From positions 12,629 through 76,628 of the forward strand of contig NZ_LWBS01000242.1 of NCBI RefSeq assembly GCF_001652265.1: a DNA stretch of 64,000 nucleotides. The letters are read 5' to 3'. Positions 17,985 through 26,627 of this stretch are shown here, in pieces. A program made the translations under genes and the position numbers. The notes beneath the pieces were generated by a model. It searched no databases. It was not told where the DNA came from and saw only the letters and a list, made by a program, of their open reading frames with translations. This DNA is from Rhizobium leguminosarum (lineage in GTDB: Bacteria > Pseudomonadota > Alphaproteobacteria > Rhizobiales > Rhizobiaceae). How positions within the stretch are numbered: position 1 is the stretch's first letter; each line of letters begins with the position of its first letter.

Positions 17985-18205
17985 GATGGGTAACAGATTG
18001 AACCGGATACATAGGTTACAGTTCCGGCGCAGTTTCCCGTGGATGGGATCGATGACGCCGAGGGGATGAGCATAGAAGCGCGCGGCCCGCTGCCCATCCT
18101 CGGTTTCCTCGACCGCCGCCGGTTCGCCCGCGATGCCCTGGCGATGTAGATCAGGTCACCGTTCCATTTGATCTCGCCGTTGTGGCGCACCCGCCTGACC
18201 GCCGC
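17985..18205 (-). pseudogene. C-terminal relic of an IS481-type transposase
   Basis: On the minus strand the stretch reads RRVRHNGEIKWNGDLIYIA, then after a one-base frame change GIAGEPAAVEETEDGQ, RAARFYAHPLGVIDP and on to a stop-free tail. This is the C-terminal end of the DDE integrase/transposase proteins of IS481-like elements, whose NGEIKW and EDG..RFY..PLG.ID segments are characteristic. The catalytic DDE domain and inverted repeats are absent, so it is an immobile scar of an old insertion. Confidence 0.6.
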
Positions 18206-18340
18206 CCCGGCGGGGGCGGATAGCGCGCCAATGCCGCAGAAGTGATACGCCGAACTCATCCGGTTCCGATTGTCTTCCGGGCCGAAATTATGCGATGACC
18301 CATCGACCCCAGACACAACAGATCAAGGTGCGGCATCAGC

Positions 18341-19363
18341 ATGAAGAAGATCGGTTTTCTCTCGTTCGGGCACTGGACGCCCTCGCCCCAATCGCAGACG
18401 CGCTCGGCCGGCGATGCGCTGCTGCAGTCGATCGACCTTGCCGTCGCGGCCGAAGAGCTCGGCGCCGACGGGGCGTATTTCCGCGTGCATCACTTTGCCC
18501 GCCAGCTGGCCGCCCCCTTCCCGCTGCTATCAGCCGTTGGCGCTAGAACCAACCGGATCGAGATCGGCACCGCGGTCATCGACATGCGCTACGAGAACCC
18601 GCTCTACATGGCTGAAGATGCCGGCGCGGCCGACCTCATCGCCAGCGGCCGGCTGCAGCTCGGCATCAGCCGCGGTTCGCCCGAACAGGTAATCGATGGC
18701 TGGCGCCATTTCGGCTATGCCCCGCCCGAAGGCCAGAGCGAGGCCGACATGGCCCGCCACCACGCCGAAGTCTTCCTCGAAGTGCTGCGCGGCGAAGGTT
18801 TTGCCAAACCGAACCCGCGGCCGATGTTTCCAAACCCGCCCGGCCTCCTGCGCCTAGAGCCGCATTCCGAGGGCCTGCGTGAGCGGATCTGGTGGGGCGC
18901 AAGCTCGAATGCCACCGCCGTCTGGGCGGCCAAGCTCGGCATGAACTTGCAGAGCTCGACGCTGAAGGACGATGAGACGGGCGAGCCATTCCATGTCCAG
19001 CAGGCCGACCAGATCCGCGCATACCGCGAGGCCTGGAAAGAAGCCGGCCACACGCGCCAGCCGCGCGTCTCGGTCAGCCGCAGCATCTTCGCACTCGTCG
19101 ACGACCGCGACCGCGCCTATTTCGGCTATGGTAACGACGGTGAGGACAAGATCGGCTTCATCGACGAGAAGACCCGCGCGATCTTCGGCCGCAGCTACGC
19201 CGCAGAGCCCGACGCCCTGATCAAGCAGCTCGCTGAAGACCAAGCCATCGCCGAAGCCGACACCCTGCTGCTGACCGTCCCCAACCAGCTCGGCGTCGAC
19301 TACAACGCCCATGTCATTGAAGCGATCCTCACCCACGTCGCGCCTGCGATGGGTTGGCGCTGA
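18341..19363 (+). CDS. LLM-class flavin-dependent oxidoreductase
   Basis: A 340-residue luciferase-like monooxygenase. It shows the TIM-barrel start MKKIGFLSFGHW, AAEELGADGAYFRVHHFARQ, RIEIGTAVIDMRYENPLYMAED and LGISRGSPEQVIDG, typical of F420/FMN-dependent LLM enzymes. They oxidise small organic substrates with reduced flavin supplied by a reductase. Cytoplasmic, single gene; a stem-loop repeat follows its stop. Substrate unknown. Confidence 0.9.
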   Translation: MKKIGFLSFGHWTPSPQSQTRSAGDALLQSIDLAVAAEELGADGAYFRVHHFARQLAAPFPLLSAVGARTNRIEIGTAVIDMRYENPLYMAEDAGAADLIASGRLQLGISRGSPEQVIDGWRHFGYAPPEGQSEADMARHHAEVFLEVLRGEGFAKPNPRPMFPNPPGLLRLEPHSEGLRERIWWGASSNATAVWAAKLGMNLQSSTLKDDETGEPFHVQQADQIRAYREAWKEAGHTRQPRVSVSRSIFALVDDRDRAYFGYGNDGEDKIGFIDEKTRAIFGRSYAAEPDALIKQLAEDQAIAEADTLLLTVPNQLGVDYNAHVIEAILTHVAPAMGWR

Positions 19364-19394
19364 CGCCGCGGCACGACAGGCTGTCTTCGCCGGC

Positions 19395-19436
19395 TACAGC
19401 GCCGCGCGTCTTTTCAGACGCGCAAAGGACGCTGTA
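19395..19436. repeat. Two-tier stem-loop repeat between convergent genes
   Basis: A perfect inner stem GCGCGTCT-TTTC-AGACGCGC (19404-19423) sits inside outer arms TACAGCG and CGCTGTA. It lies between the forward LLM gene and the reverse potassium-channel gene. The arrangement suits a mobile rhizobial palindrome or a bidirectional terminator. A relative with GCGTCC-TATC-GGACACGC occurs near 55850-55875. Confidence 0.55.
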
Positions 19437-19459
19437 ACACTTTGAAATGCTCCAGCACG

Positions 19460-19909
19460 CTACGGCTCATGCGCGGTTTGATTTGCCGCAACCAATTTCC
19501 CCATGGCCTGCTGGATGGCCGAGAAGAACAGCGCCGTCGTGATCCCGAACATCATCAGCCCGTTGGCTGCCTGCAGCGGCCCAAGCAGCCGGATACGGCC
19601 GTCAAGCACCACGTCGCCATAACCAAGCGACGTGAAGGTGACGCCCGAAAAATACATGGCCGTTTCGAAGTCCTCGAAGGCACCGAGCACGCGATATAGC
19701 AGTGCCCAAAAAGCGACCTGGAGGATATTGCCCAGCATGAGCACGATCATCAGAACCGAGAATTGCACGAAGATCATCCGCCAGGGCTTTCGGCCCACGG
19801 GTTGCGTGCGAGCGTGAGCAAAATAACGCGCGGCCAGCACCGAAGCCAGCGCCTGGAGTGCGAGGCAGATCGCCATCGCAAGCAGGCCGAGACCAATGAC
19901 TTTGATCAT
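19460..19909 (-). CDS. Two-transmembrane potassium channel
   Basis: A 149-residue protein with hydrophobic helices at about residues 4-27 and 45-70, a pore helix and the selectivity filter TSLGYGDV, then a final helix (NGLMMFGITTALFFSAIQQ). This is the minimal Ion_trans_2-type potassium channel. Its ATG overlaps the stop of the upstream AI-2E permease gene as ATGA, so the two are translationally coupled; a longer reading from 19963 would overlap that gene heavily. Likely inner membrane, tetrameric. Confidence 0.88.
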   Translation of the reverse strand: MIKVIGLGLLAMAICLALQALASVLAARYFAHARTQPVGRKPWRMIFVQFSVLMIVLMLGNILQVAFWALLYRVLGAFEDFETAMYFSGVTFTSLGYGDVVLDGRIRLLGPLQAANGLMMFGITTALFFSAIQQAMGKLVAANQTAHEP

Positions 19910-21012
19910 GGGGCCGGACCTTCGAGCCGGGGGCCGTCCTCGATCGGGCGCTGATGCAGCCATTCCATCAGCAACACGAAGCCGACGGCCAGCAGCACGG
20001 GGCCGACAAATATGCCGAGAAGGCCGTCAGCTATCATCCCTCCGATGACACCGACCAGGATGACCGGCATCGGCACATCAGATCCACGGCCGAGCATCAA
20101 TGGTTTGAGAAAATTGTCGCTCAGCCCGGCGATGAAAGACCATATGGCGAAGATGATTGCTGGTGTTGTCGCTTCCGTGACAAAGACATAGGCCATGACA
20201 GGCAGCGTCAGCAGCAGCGGCGGTATCTGCACGACTGCCAACAGAAACGTGACGAGCGTCAGGGCACCGGCCGCCGGAACCCCGATGGCGAAGAAGCCAA
20301 TGCCAACGAGCATCGACTGGATCGCCGCCACACCGACCACGCCGACCGCAACTCCCCGGATCGTTGTGGCGGTCAGGTGGACGAGTCGGGCACCCCGCGC
20401 CCTGCTGTTGGTGACGAGTTCCAGCAGACTGAGGGCAAAAGCCGCAGCACCCTTGGCGTAAGCGACAAGCACGGCGGCGATCGCAATGGAAAGAACGAAG
20501 GACAGGCCGCCAGAGGCCAGGCCGCCGGCGAAGGATGCGAGCCACGCAGCAGGCTTGCTCAGCATCTCGCCGTATTGACGCAATGCCGAGGGCAGGTTGG
20601 CTGCAGCGAGCGACCAGCCGTCCGAGATCTTCGCTCCGACCACCGGCAGGTCGGCAAGCCACGTTGGAGGCTGCGGAATTGTCAGGCTGTGGTTCTGCAA
20701 ACCGGACACAAGCCAGTAAATGGAAGACCCAAGCGACGTGATCACGACGAACATCGGCACCAGCACGACGGCAACGCCGACGATCCCGATGAGAGATGCC
20801 GACCAGCGATTGCCGATCCGATCGGACAGGCGCAGATGTAACGGATGAAGCATGACCGCCAGGATCACTGACCAAAGCAGAATGCCGAGGAACGGCAACA
20901 TGATCCTGGCGCAGACATAGACCAGAAGCGCGACGACTCCCAATTGAACCGCTGCATGGATGATGGACGGTCTCGACGGCGCGAGATCGACATTCGATGC
21001 GCTGGACGTCAT
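19906..21012 (-). CDS. AI-2E family transporter
   Basis: A 368-residue polytopic membrane protein of the AI-2E/PerM family, with seven to eight helices. These include an opening VALLVYVCARIMLPFLGILLW segment and the C-terminal ADGLLGIFVGPVLLAVGFVLL that is diagnostic of the family. Members export autoinducer-2 or act as sodium/proton antiporters. It is the first gene of an operon with a potassium channel (four-base overlap), which points more to ion homeostasis than to signalling; that is inference. Confidence 0.9.
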   Translation of the reverse strand: MTSSASNVDLAPSRPSIIHAAVQLGVVALLVYVCARIMLPFLGILLWSVILAVMLHPLHLRLSDRIGNRWSASLIGIVGVAVVLVPMFVVITSLGSSIYWLVSGLQNHSLTIPQPPTWLADLPVVGAKISDGWSLAAANLPSALRQYGEMLSKPAAWLASFAGGLASGGLSFVLSIAIAAVLVAYAKGAAAFALSLLELVTNSRARGARLVHLTATTIRGVAVGVVGVAAIQSMLVGIGFFAIGVPAAGALTLVTFLLAVVQIPPLLLTLPVMAYVFVTEATTPAIIFAIWSFIAGLSDNFLKPLMLGRGSDVPMPVILVGVIGGMIADGLLGIFVGPVLLAVGFVLLMEWLHQRPIEDGPRLEGPAP

Positions 21013-21200
21013 TTTCCCCTCCCGGCCCGGCCTCCGCCAACTAGCGAAGCCGGACGCTCACGCGTCGGACAGCGAAACCTTCCAGCCGGTATCGGACCTG
21101 CGCGGCGAAGATTTTGCCGACGCCGTGAAAGATCGTCTCCAACGCCCCATCATCATACACGACTTCGTGAAAACGGGATACGGCCACTGCTGCCGGACTC

Positions 21201-22025
21201 TCAACCCCTGGTGTACCTGGCGCGAAATTCGCCGGGGCTGCACCCCTCGCGTTCGTGAAAGACACGCGAAAAATAAAACGGGTCATCCAGGCCGACCATT
21301 GCGGCCACCGTTTCGATCTTTTCGTCGGTGGTTGCCAGAAGCTGCTTGGCATGATCCATGCGTACTCGAATCTGGAATGCCTTGGGCGGCAGCCCGGTTT
21401 CGAGCGTGAACCGCCTGCGCAGCGTCGCCCGCGACATGCCGTGCTCGGCGGCGAAGGCTGTAAGGTTCAGCGGTTGCATTGCGCGTTGCCGCAGCGTCTC
21501 GACGATTTCGGCCATGTCGGGCCTGTCTCGGCGCTGATCGGCCGCGCCGCTTGCCTGTCTTGCGGCTGATATGACGATGCGATGCAGCATCAAGGCCGCC
21601 GATGCCTGCCCGAGATTGGTATCGTCGAGCAGGTCGGCATGCAGGGTGCCGAATAGCCGCGCCATCTCATCTACGTGATGCAAGGCCACGACGGGCTGTC
21701 GCTCGGTCATGAGCCTCAAGCGGACGAAGTCTCGCGTGAACGATCCTTCGAAAAGCGCCCAGCGCTCGTCCCAGCCGCCTTCATCGGGGCCATAGGAATG
21801 CACGCGGTTCGGAAACAGCCAGAAGAGGATCGGCCCGGTGAGGCTCAGGCGGCCGCCGGCCGCGGTGTCCAGCCAGCCCTGCCCGCGCTCCACCAGCACG
21901 ACGGCGAAACTCGGCAGTTTCCGGTCCGTCACCGCACTGCGGGCCTGCTGCCTGCCGCTGCCGGTAACAGCAAGTCCGCCGGCAGCGGCAAGCGGCGTCC
22001 TATAGATGGCCTCTGGGTCTCTCAT
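21201..22025 (-). CDS. AraC-family transcriptional regulator
   Basis: A 274-residue AraC protein: N-terminal cupin-like sensing domain (residues 1-160, with FAVVLVERGQGWLDTAAGG) and C-terminal double helix-turn-helix from about 180 (LTAFAAEHGMSRATLRRRF and VAAMVGLDDPFYFSRVFHEREG, the second being the family signature). It is divergent from a phytanoyl-CoA dioxygenase-like gene with a 97-base gap, and so probably regulates it. The 188 bases downstream hold no recognised gene. Confidence 0.92.
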   Translation of the reverse strand: MRDPEAIYRTPLAAAGGLAVTGSGRQQARSAVTDRKLPSFAVVLVERGQGWLDTAAGGRLSLTGPILFWLFPNRVHSYGPDEGGWDERWALFEGSFTRDFVRLRLMTERQPVVALHHVDEMARLFGTLHADLLDDTNLGQASAALMLHRIVISAARQASGAADQRRDRPDMAEIVETLRQRAMQPLNLTAFAAEHGMSRATLRRRFTLETGLPPKAFQIRVRMDHAKQLLATTDEKIETVAAMVGLDDPFYFSRVFHEREGCSPGEFRARYTRG

Positions 22026-22122
22026 GGTGAGCGAAAAGTCCAGCTATGAATTTCCTCTATGTCGGTTAGCGCGCCGGATCGGGTAATTGATGGCAAAGCA
22101 ACTCAAGCGACGGAGGAGTGAA

Positions 22123-23046
22123 ATGTCAATTGCTGCGGAGGCCGTGCAGATCCGAATGCCGGAATTTCCCCTTGCCGCCCATGGCAAAACCTTGCCTGCG
22201 GAGCGGACGAGCTGGCTCATGCCGACCGATCCCGCCATCGGCGTCGACGCCATCCGGCGCCGCTACCAGCACGATGGCTATGTCTGGCTCAAAGGCCTTC
22301 TGCCGCGGGCCGATGTCATCGATTTCCGCCACTGGGTCTTCGAACGCCTTGCCGAAACCGGACTGGTCGAGCCGGGCAGCGATTTTTCTCTGGGGATCGC
22401 ATCTGCCGGTGGCTTCGACAGAAGCCTGGCGGACCGGCGCCTGATGTCGCTCGTCCGCTCCGCCGCCTATGAAGGCTTCTGTGCGCAACCACTGCTCGTC
22501 CGCTTCATGGACGATTTCCTGCAGGGTATCTCCTATCTACACAAGCGCAAGATCATGCGCTTTGTCCATCCGGGATCGCTGACAGCCACGCCCGCCCACT
22601 ACGATCTCGTCTATCTCCGCGGCGGCACCAGCCGCCTGGTGACGGCCTGGATACCGATTGGCGACACCCCCGCAGAGATGGGCGGCCTGGTCTATCTCGA
22701 AGGTTCGCATGCTCTGGGCACCAAGATGGAGGCCGAATTCAGGGCAGCAAGCGGCGATCTTTCTCCGGAGGAGCAGATCAGTGCCTATAACAGCCACATG
22801 AGCGAAGGCGGCTGGGTCTCGAAGGATCTTCCCGACATGGCAGAGCGTTTCGACACCCGCTGGCTCGCCGCCGATTACGAGGCCGGCGACGTGGTGCTCC
22901 ACTCGCCCTACATGATCCACGCTTCGACCATCAACCAGGACCGCAGCCGGCAACTGCGCCTCTCCACCGACATAAGATATCAGAATGTCGACGACGAGAT
23001 CGACGTCCGGTGGAACAACCACTGGAGCCTCGGCGATATGCTGTAG
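22123..23046 (+). CDS. Phytanoyl-CoA dioxygenase (PhyH)-family protein
   Basis: A 307-residue Fe(II)/2-oxoglutarate-dependent dioxygenase. The iron-binding HxD is seen in TPAHYDLVYLRGG and the distal histidine in VLHSPYMIHAS. An arginine that would bind 2-oxoglutarate follows in RQLRLSTDIRYQ. The ATG at 22123 has GGAGG 6 bases upstream; an upstream start at 22087 lacks one. Substrate unknown; carbon or phosphonate compounds are possible. Likely induced through the divergent AraC regulator. Confidence 0.9.
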   Translation: MSIAAEAVQIRMPEFPLAAHGKTLPAERTSWLMPTDPAIGVDAIRRRYQHDGYVWLKGLLPRADVIDFRHWVFERLAETGLVEPGSDFSLGIASAGGFDRSLADRRLMSLVRSAAYEGFCAQPLLVRFMDDFLQGISYLHKRKIMRFVHPGSLTATPAHYDLVYLRGGTSRLVTAWIPIGDTPAEMGGLVYLEGSHALGTKMEAEFRAASGDLSPEEQISAYNSHMSEGGWVSKDLPDMAERFDTRWLAADYEAGDVVLHSPYMIHASTINQDRSRQLRLSTDIRYQNVDDEIDVRWNNHWSLGDML

Positions 23047-23093
23047 CCCGGCTTCCAGTGTCCATTCGGCAGAACGCCGGCGTTAGCTGCGCC

Positions 23094-23432
23094 TCAGCCG
23101 GTATAGGCGATGGCGCGGATTTCGATGAGCTGGTGCGGAAGGGCGAGACCCGAAACGCCGACCAGCGTGGCGGCCAGCCTGTGGTCGCCGACAGGCCTTG
23201 TAGAGGCCGACCCATGCCTCGAAATGCTTTGGGGATTTGGCAGGAAGATCTCCATCTCGACGAGGTCGAACCCCGCGCGCCAACCCCTATCAGCACGCAG
23301 TCTTGACCGGCGATCCTGTTCGATAGCTGCCAAAAAAGGTTGATTGGCGAAGAGACGTCGACCCAGAAAACCAAGCGTCGGGACCTTACTGCCGCGGTAG
23401 GAGTTGATGGTCCGAACCTTGAACGATCCCAT
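23094..23432 (-). pseudogene. Decayed RidA-family gene
   Basis: The C-terminal segment on the minus strand is clearly RidA-like: AGFDLVEMEIFLP, then in another frame SPKHFEAWVGLYKA, then back to GDHRLAATLVGVSGLALP and LIEIRAIAYTG before a stop. At least two frame changes fall within 23150-23250. The N-terminal part (TINSYRGSKVPTLG) survives, but the substrate-binding middle is scrambled or deleted. RidA proteins remove reactive enamine/imine intermediates. It sits directly upstream of, and divergent to, a LysR gene, which was presumably its regulator. Confidence 0.75.
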
Positions 23433-23476
23433 GACTGCCCGACTTATTGATGTAGCCGAACCGCCCGAGTTGCCTC

Positions 23477-24400
23477 ATGCCGCGTACGAACCTGAACGAT
23501 ATCCTGATCTTCATGGCCGTCGTCGATGCGGGGAGCTTTATCGCCGGCGGCATGGCCGTGGGCCTGTCCCGTTCTGCGGCAGGCAAGGCTGTCATCCGCC
23601 TGGAAGACCGGCTCGGCGCGCGCCTGCTCAACCGCACGACGAGGACGCTGAGCCTGACCGACGAGGGCCGGATGTTCTACGAGCGCGGGCTGCAGATCCT
23701 TGCATCGGTCGACGAGGCGGAGGCGAGCGTGGCGGGTCAGAACAGCACCCCGCGAGGCGTTCTCAGGCTCACCGTCCCCAATGCCTTCGGGCGGCTCGTC
23801 GTGCTGCCCCTGCTTGAAAAATATCTAGGGGCCTGGCCCGACGTCCAGGTCGAAGTGAGCTTCACCGATCGTTTGACCGACATCGTCGAGGAAGGCTTCG
23901 ATCTGGCGATCCGGATCGGCGCGACGGCGACGGCGCCGGACATCCGCCTGGTCTCCCACGTGATCGCCACCTATAAGGCGCGGCTCTGCGCCTCGCCGTC
24001 CTATCTCGCCGAGCGCGGCGAGCCGGGCGAAATCGAGGATCTCGCAGCCCACGACTGCCTGATCTTCGCCGGCCGCAATCAAAGGCAGGGCTGGCGCCTT
24101 CGCGGTGACGGAGGTCCGTGGGTCAAAGCGCAAGGGCGCAGCCGCCTCAGGCTGGACAGCGCAGAGGCGATCCGCGATGCCGCCCTGGCGGGACTGGGCA
24201 TCGCGCTGCTTCCCGATTTTCTCATCGCCGACGATCTCGTTGCCGGGCGCCTCCTGCAGGTCCTGCCCGGCCTCGAAACTGACGACGCAAAGATCGTCGC
24301 TCTCTATCCCGACAAGCGCCTGTTGGAACCACGTGTCCGACGCTTCATCGATCTGATGGTCGAGGAGCTTGGGGGGCAAGGCAGGCGGCGGCGGCGCTAG
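23477..24400 (+). CDS. LysR-family transcriptional regulator
   Basis: A 307-residue LysR protein with helix-turn-helix at residues 5-65 (FMAVVDAGSFIAGGMAVGLSR, LEDRLGARLLNRTTRTLSL) and a substrate-binding domain with the usual FTDRLTDIVEEGFDLAIRIG. It is divergent from the RidA pseudogene, which suggests that its original target has decayed. Its stop codon lies within the left end of a 275-bp inverted-repeat element. Confidence 0.93.
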   Translation: MPRTNLNDILIFMAVVDAGSFIAGGMAVGLSRSAAGKAVIRLEDRLGARLLNRTTRTLSLTDEGRMFYERGLQILASVDEAEASVAGQNSTPRGVLRLTVPNAFGRLVVLPLLEKYLGAWPDVQVEVSFTDRLTDIVEEGFDLAIRIGATATAPDIRLVSHVIATYKARLCASPSYLAERGEPGEIEDLAAHDCLIFAGRNQRQGWRLRGDGGPWVKAQGRSRLRLDSAEAIRDAALAGLGIALLPDFLIADDLVAGRLLQVLPGLETDDAKIVALYPDKRLLEPRVRRFIDLMVEELGGQGRRRRR

Positions 24401-24671
24401 AGCCTTTCCGGGTTAGATTGAAGCATTCTGTTGGCTCAAACGGAGTCGGATGGTCGACCGGCCGGCGCGCGTCGTAGCCCAGTTCTACGGCCAAGCCGGC
24501 CGGTCGATCAGCCGGCCCGTTTCAGCCAACCCGAAGGGCCGGGCATCTTTCCGCCAGGATCAAAGGCGATCGGCTCGGACGTACCAAGGGGTATGCCCTT
24601 CGCCAATCGCCTCTGCCCTGACGAAAACCTGCTCCGGCAGAATGCTTCAATCTAATCCGGAAAGGCTCTAG
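24397..24671. repeat. 275-bp inverted-repeat (MITE-like) element
   Basis: The terminal arms are 38 bases (24397-24434 and 24634-24671) with three mismatches. They start CTAGAGCCTTTCCGG on the left and end CCGGAAAGGCTCTAG on the right. A second inner pair, GGTCGACCGGCCGGC at 24452-24466 and GCCGGCCGGTCGATC at 24495-24509, is nearly perfect. There is no open frame of interest. The outer CTAG at each end supplies the TAG stop codon of the flanking LysR gene (forward) and MFS gene (reverse). It resembles a non-autonomous element or a large bidirectional terminator. Confidence 0.75.
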
Positions 24672-25912
24672 CTCTCGGTGATAGGCCTGTCGAAGCCATG
24701 AAAACTTTTCAGAGCCAGGGGAAAGAGAGTTGCGGCGAGATAGGTGAGCCCGGTGAGCGAAAGCGCCGCGGCAAGGCCGATCATGCTGATCAGCGCGCCA
24801 CCGATGAGACCGCCAAAGGGGATGAGGACAAAGCAGAGGGCAGCGTTCATCGCGGTAACGCGGCCGGTCAACGGCTTGGGGATGCGCTCGAAGATCACCG
24901 CAGACAGGATCGGATTGAGGAAGCCCGAGGCAAATCCTGCGATTGCCAGGGTGATGAAGATGAAGGCGAGCGGCGCATCCAGCGCAACAACGAGAAAGCG
25001 CGGAAATCCGGTCAGCAGGAACGCCACGGTATAGACCATCAGGCGCGGCATCCGCTCGCCGATCGCAGCGGCAATCGCAGCACCGGCGATCGAGGCGCCG
25101 GTGAAGGCCGCAAACATCGCCCCCAGCAGTTCCGGGCCATGGCCCGAACTCTGCGTCCAGACGGGCAGCAGTACCGCGTGATAAGCTTGGTCCAGCAAAT
25201 TGGTGGTCGCCACCATGATGACAATGCTGACGAGCACCGCGTCGCCGCGCAGAAAGCGCCAGCCTTCCCTGAGATCGCCGAGGTAGGAGGACATCTCGCC
25301 CGGCCGGGCCTCGGGCGCGCCGCGCGGCTCGGCGATACGCCGAAATCCGGGGATGCCCGCTGCCACAATCAGCGCAGCGGCGGCGAAGGTGACGGCATTG
25401 ACGACGAGCGCCTGCCCCGGGCCGATCAGGCCGATCAGAGCGCCGGCGCCGGCCGCACCCGCCGTCGAGGCCAACCGCTCGATAGCACCGACGACGCCGG
25501 TGACCCGTTCGAGCGGCATGGCCGCCAGCGTGGCGATATCGGGAACCATCGCCTGCTTAGCGGCATCGGAGGGGCCGCGCAGCACGCCCATGGCAAAGAC
25601 AACAGGCAGTAGCAGCGGCATATCAAGCAGGCCGAAGAGATCGAGCAGCGGCACTAGCCCCACTACGGCCACCGAGGCGGTATCGCAGACGACGGCGATG
25701 CGCTTCGGGCCGACGCGGTCGATCAGCGGCCCACTGAGCGCCTTGGCGACGACATAGGGCAGCATTTCCATCATAGCCGTCAGCCCGGTCAGAACCGGGC
25801 TGCCCGTCGTGCTCAGCACCAGCCAGGGAATGGCGATGGTCGACAACCGCGTGCCGGAAAGCGAAAGCGTCTCGGCTGCGGCAAGCGCCAGGAAAGGCCC
25901 ACCCCTTCTCAT
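24668..25912 (-). CDS. Major facilitator superfamily transporter
   Basis: A 414-residue protein with about 12 hydrophobic helices, in the MFS_3-type branch. The inter-helix motif GPLIDRVGPKRIAVVCD after helix 2 is the MFS A-motif equivalent. A drug- or metabolite-efflux role is usual. Its ATG overlaps the stop of the upstream ArsR-type regulator by four bases, so regulator and pump are made together. The C-terminal stop is contributed by the adjoining inverted-repeat element. Confidence 0.9.
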   Translation of the reverse strand: MRRGGPFLALAAAETLSLSGTRLSTIAIPWLVLSTTGSPVLTGLTAMMEMLPYVVAKALSGPLIDRVGPKRIAVVCDTASVAVVGLVPLLDLFGLLDMPLLLPVVFAMGVLRGPSDAAKQAMVPDIATLAAMPLERVTGVVGAIERLASTAGAAGAGALIGLIGPGQALVVNAVTFAAAALIVAAGIPGFRRIAEPRGAPEARPGEMSSYLGDLREGWRFLRGDAVLVSIVIMVATTNLLDQAYHAVLLPVWTQSSGHGPELLGAMFAAFTGASIAGAAIAAAIGERMPRLMVYTVAFLLTGFPRFLVVALDAPLAFIFITLAIAGFASGFLNPILSAVIFERIPKPLTGRVTAMNAALCFVLIPFGGLIGGALISMIGLAAALSLTGLTYLAATLFPLALKSFHGFDRPITES

Positions 25913-26553
25913 GACCCACCATCCCCATCGCGGTGCGGGAGCCGGCCCGGATAGGGAAAGGCGTGCAGCATGATCGAGAAGGGTATTATGTCAGGCGGCA
26001 TCACGTCGCCTAGCGGCGGGGCGGTCCGCATCGCTTCAAGGATGGTGTCGGTCAGCCGCCTCGTCAGGACTTCGGCCTGTTCCGCCGTCATCGGGATGAT
26101 AATGTCGCTGGCCGTACTCGCCTTGCGCCATTCTGCCGGCAGCTCGGTATATTCCTCCAGCGCCTGCTGCATCTGGCCGACCTGCAGCGAGAGTGCCGCC
26201 TGGTTGAAGGCAAGATCGAGATCCAACGCTTCGCCCTCAGCCTCGCTCGCCGGCACCGAGGTAAGTTCGTGGCTTGCGCGCCACCAGCGATCGCGCCGCG
26301 AGGGATGCGGTGCTTCCTCGATAAAGCCGTATTGGGCAAGCTGGCGCAGGTGATAGCTGGTAGCGCCGCTGTTCAACCCGAGCCGCACTGCCAGCTGCGT
26401 CGCCGTAGCGGGTCCATCGACCCTGAGCATGCCGAGCATGCGCAACCGGACTGGATGCGCCAGCGCCTTCAGCGCGGTCGGGTCGGGCACGACGCGGCTG
26501 ATGGTGCGGGGTGCGGTGACTGATTGAGCAGGCTGCGGGCGCGGTGTTTTCAT
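25909..26553 (-). CDS. ArsR-type winged-helix regulator
   Basis: A 214-residue regulator. An HTH_20/ArsR domain occupies residues 25-95: LKALAHPVRLRMLGMLRVDGP, then ATQLAVRLGLNSGATSYHLRQL and FIEEAPHPSRRDRWWRAS as recognition helix and wing. A helical C-terminal domain follows (FNQAALSLQVGQMQQALEEY). It lacks a metal-binding cysteine motif, so its signal is probably organic. It is the first gene of a two-gene operon with the MFS pump, overlapping it by four bases, and probably autoregulates. Confidence 0.88.
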   Translation of the reverse strand: MKTPRPQPAQSVTAPRTISRVVPDPTALKALAHPVRLRMLGMLRVDGPATATQLAVRLGLNSGATSYHLRQLAQYGFIEEAPHPSRRDRWWRASHELTSVPASEAEGEALDLDLAFNQAALSLQVGQMQQALEEYTELPAEWRKASTASDIIIPMTAEQAEVLTRRLTDTILEAMRTAPPLGDVMPPDIIPFSIMLHAFPYPGRLPHRDGDGGS

Positions 26554-26627
26554 GCCGCAAGCCTACTATTGCAAACATATCTTTGCAAATCTTTCTTTGC
26601 AAAACTGCAGCCATCCCTGCCCGCAAC

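Noticed and set aside
19954..20841. Forward 295-codon frame opposite the AI-2E gene
   Set aside because: Highly charged, low-complexity composition and no domain, against clear membrane helices on the other strand.
21041..21352. Reverse 103-codon frame between AraC and AI-2E genes
   Set aside because: It overlaps the AraC C-terminus and has no recognisable family; RLEGFAVRRVSVRLR looks like chance GC-rich coding.
24698..25612. Forward 304-codon frame opposite the MFS gene
   Set aside because: Charged shadow of an MFS protein; no ribosome-binding site.
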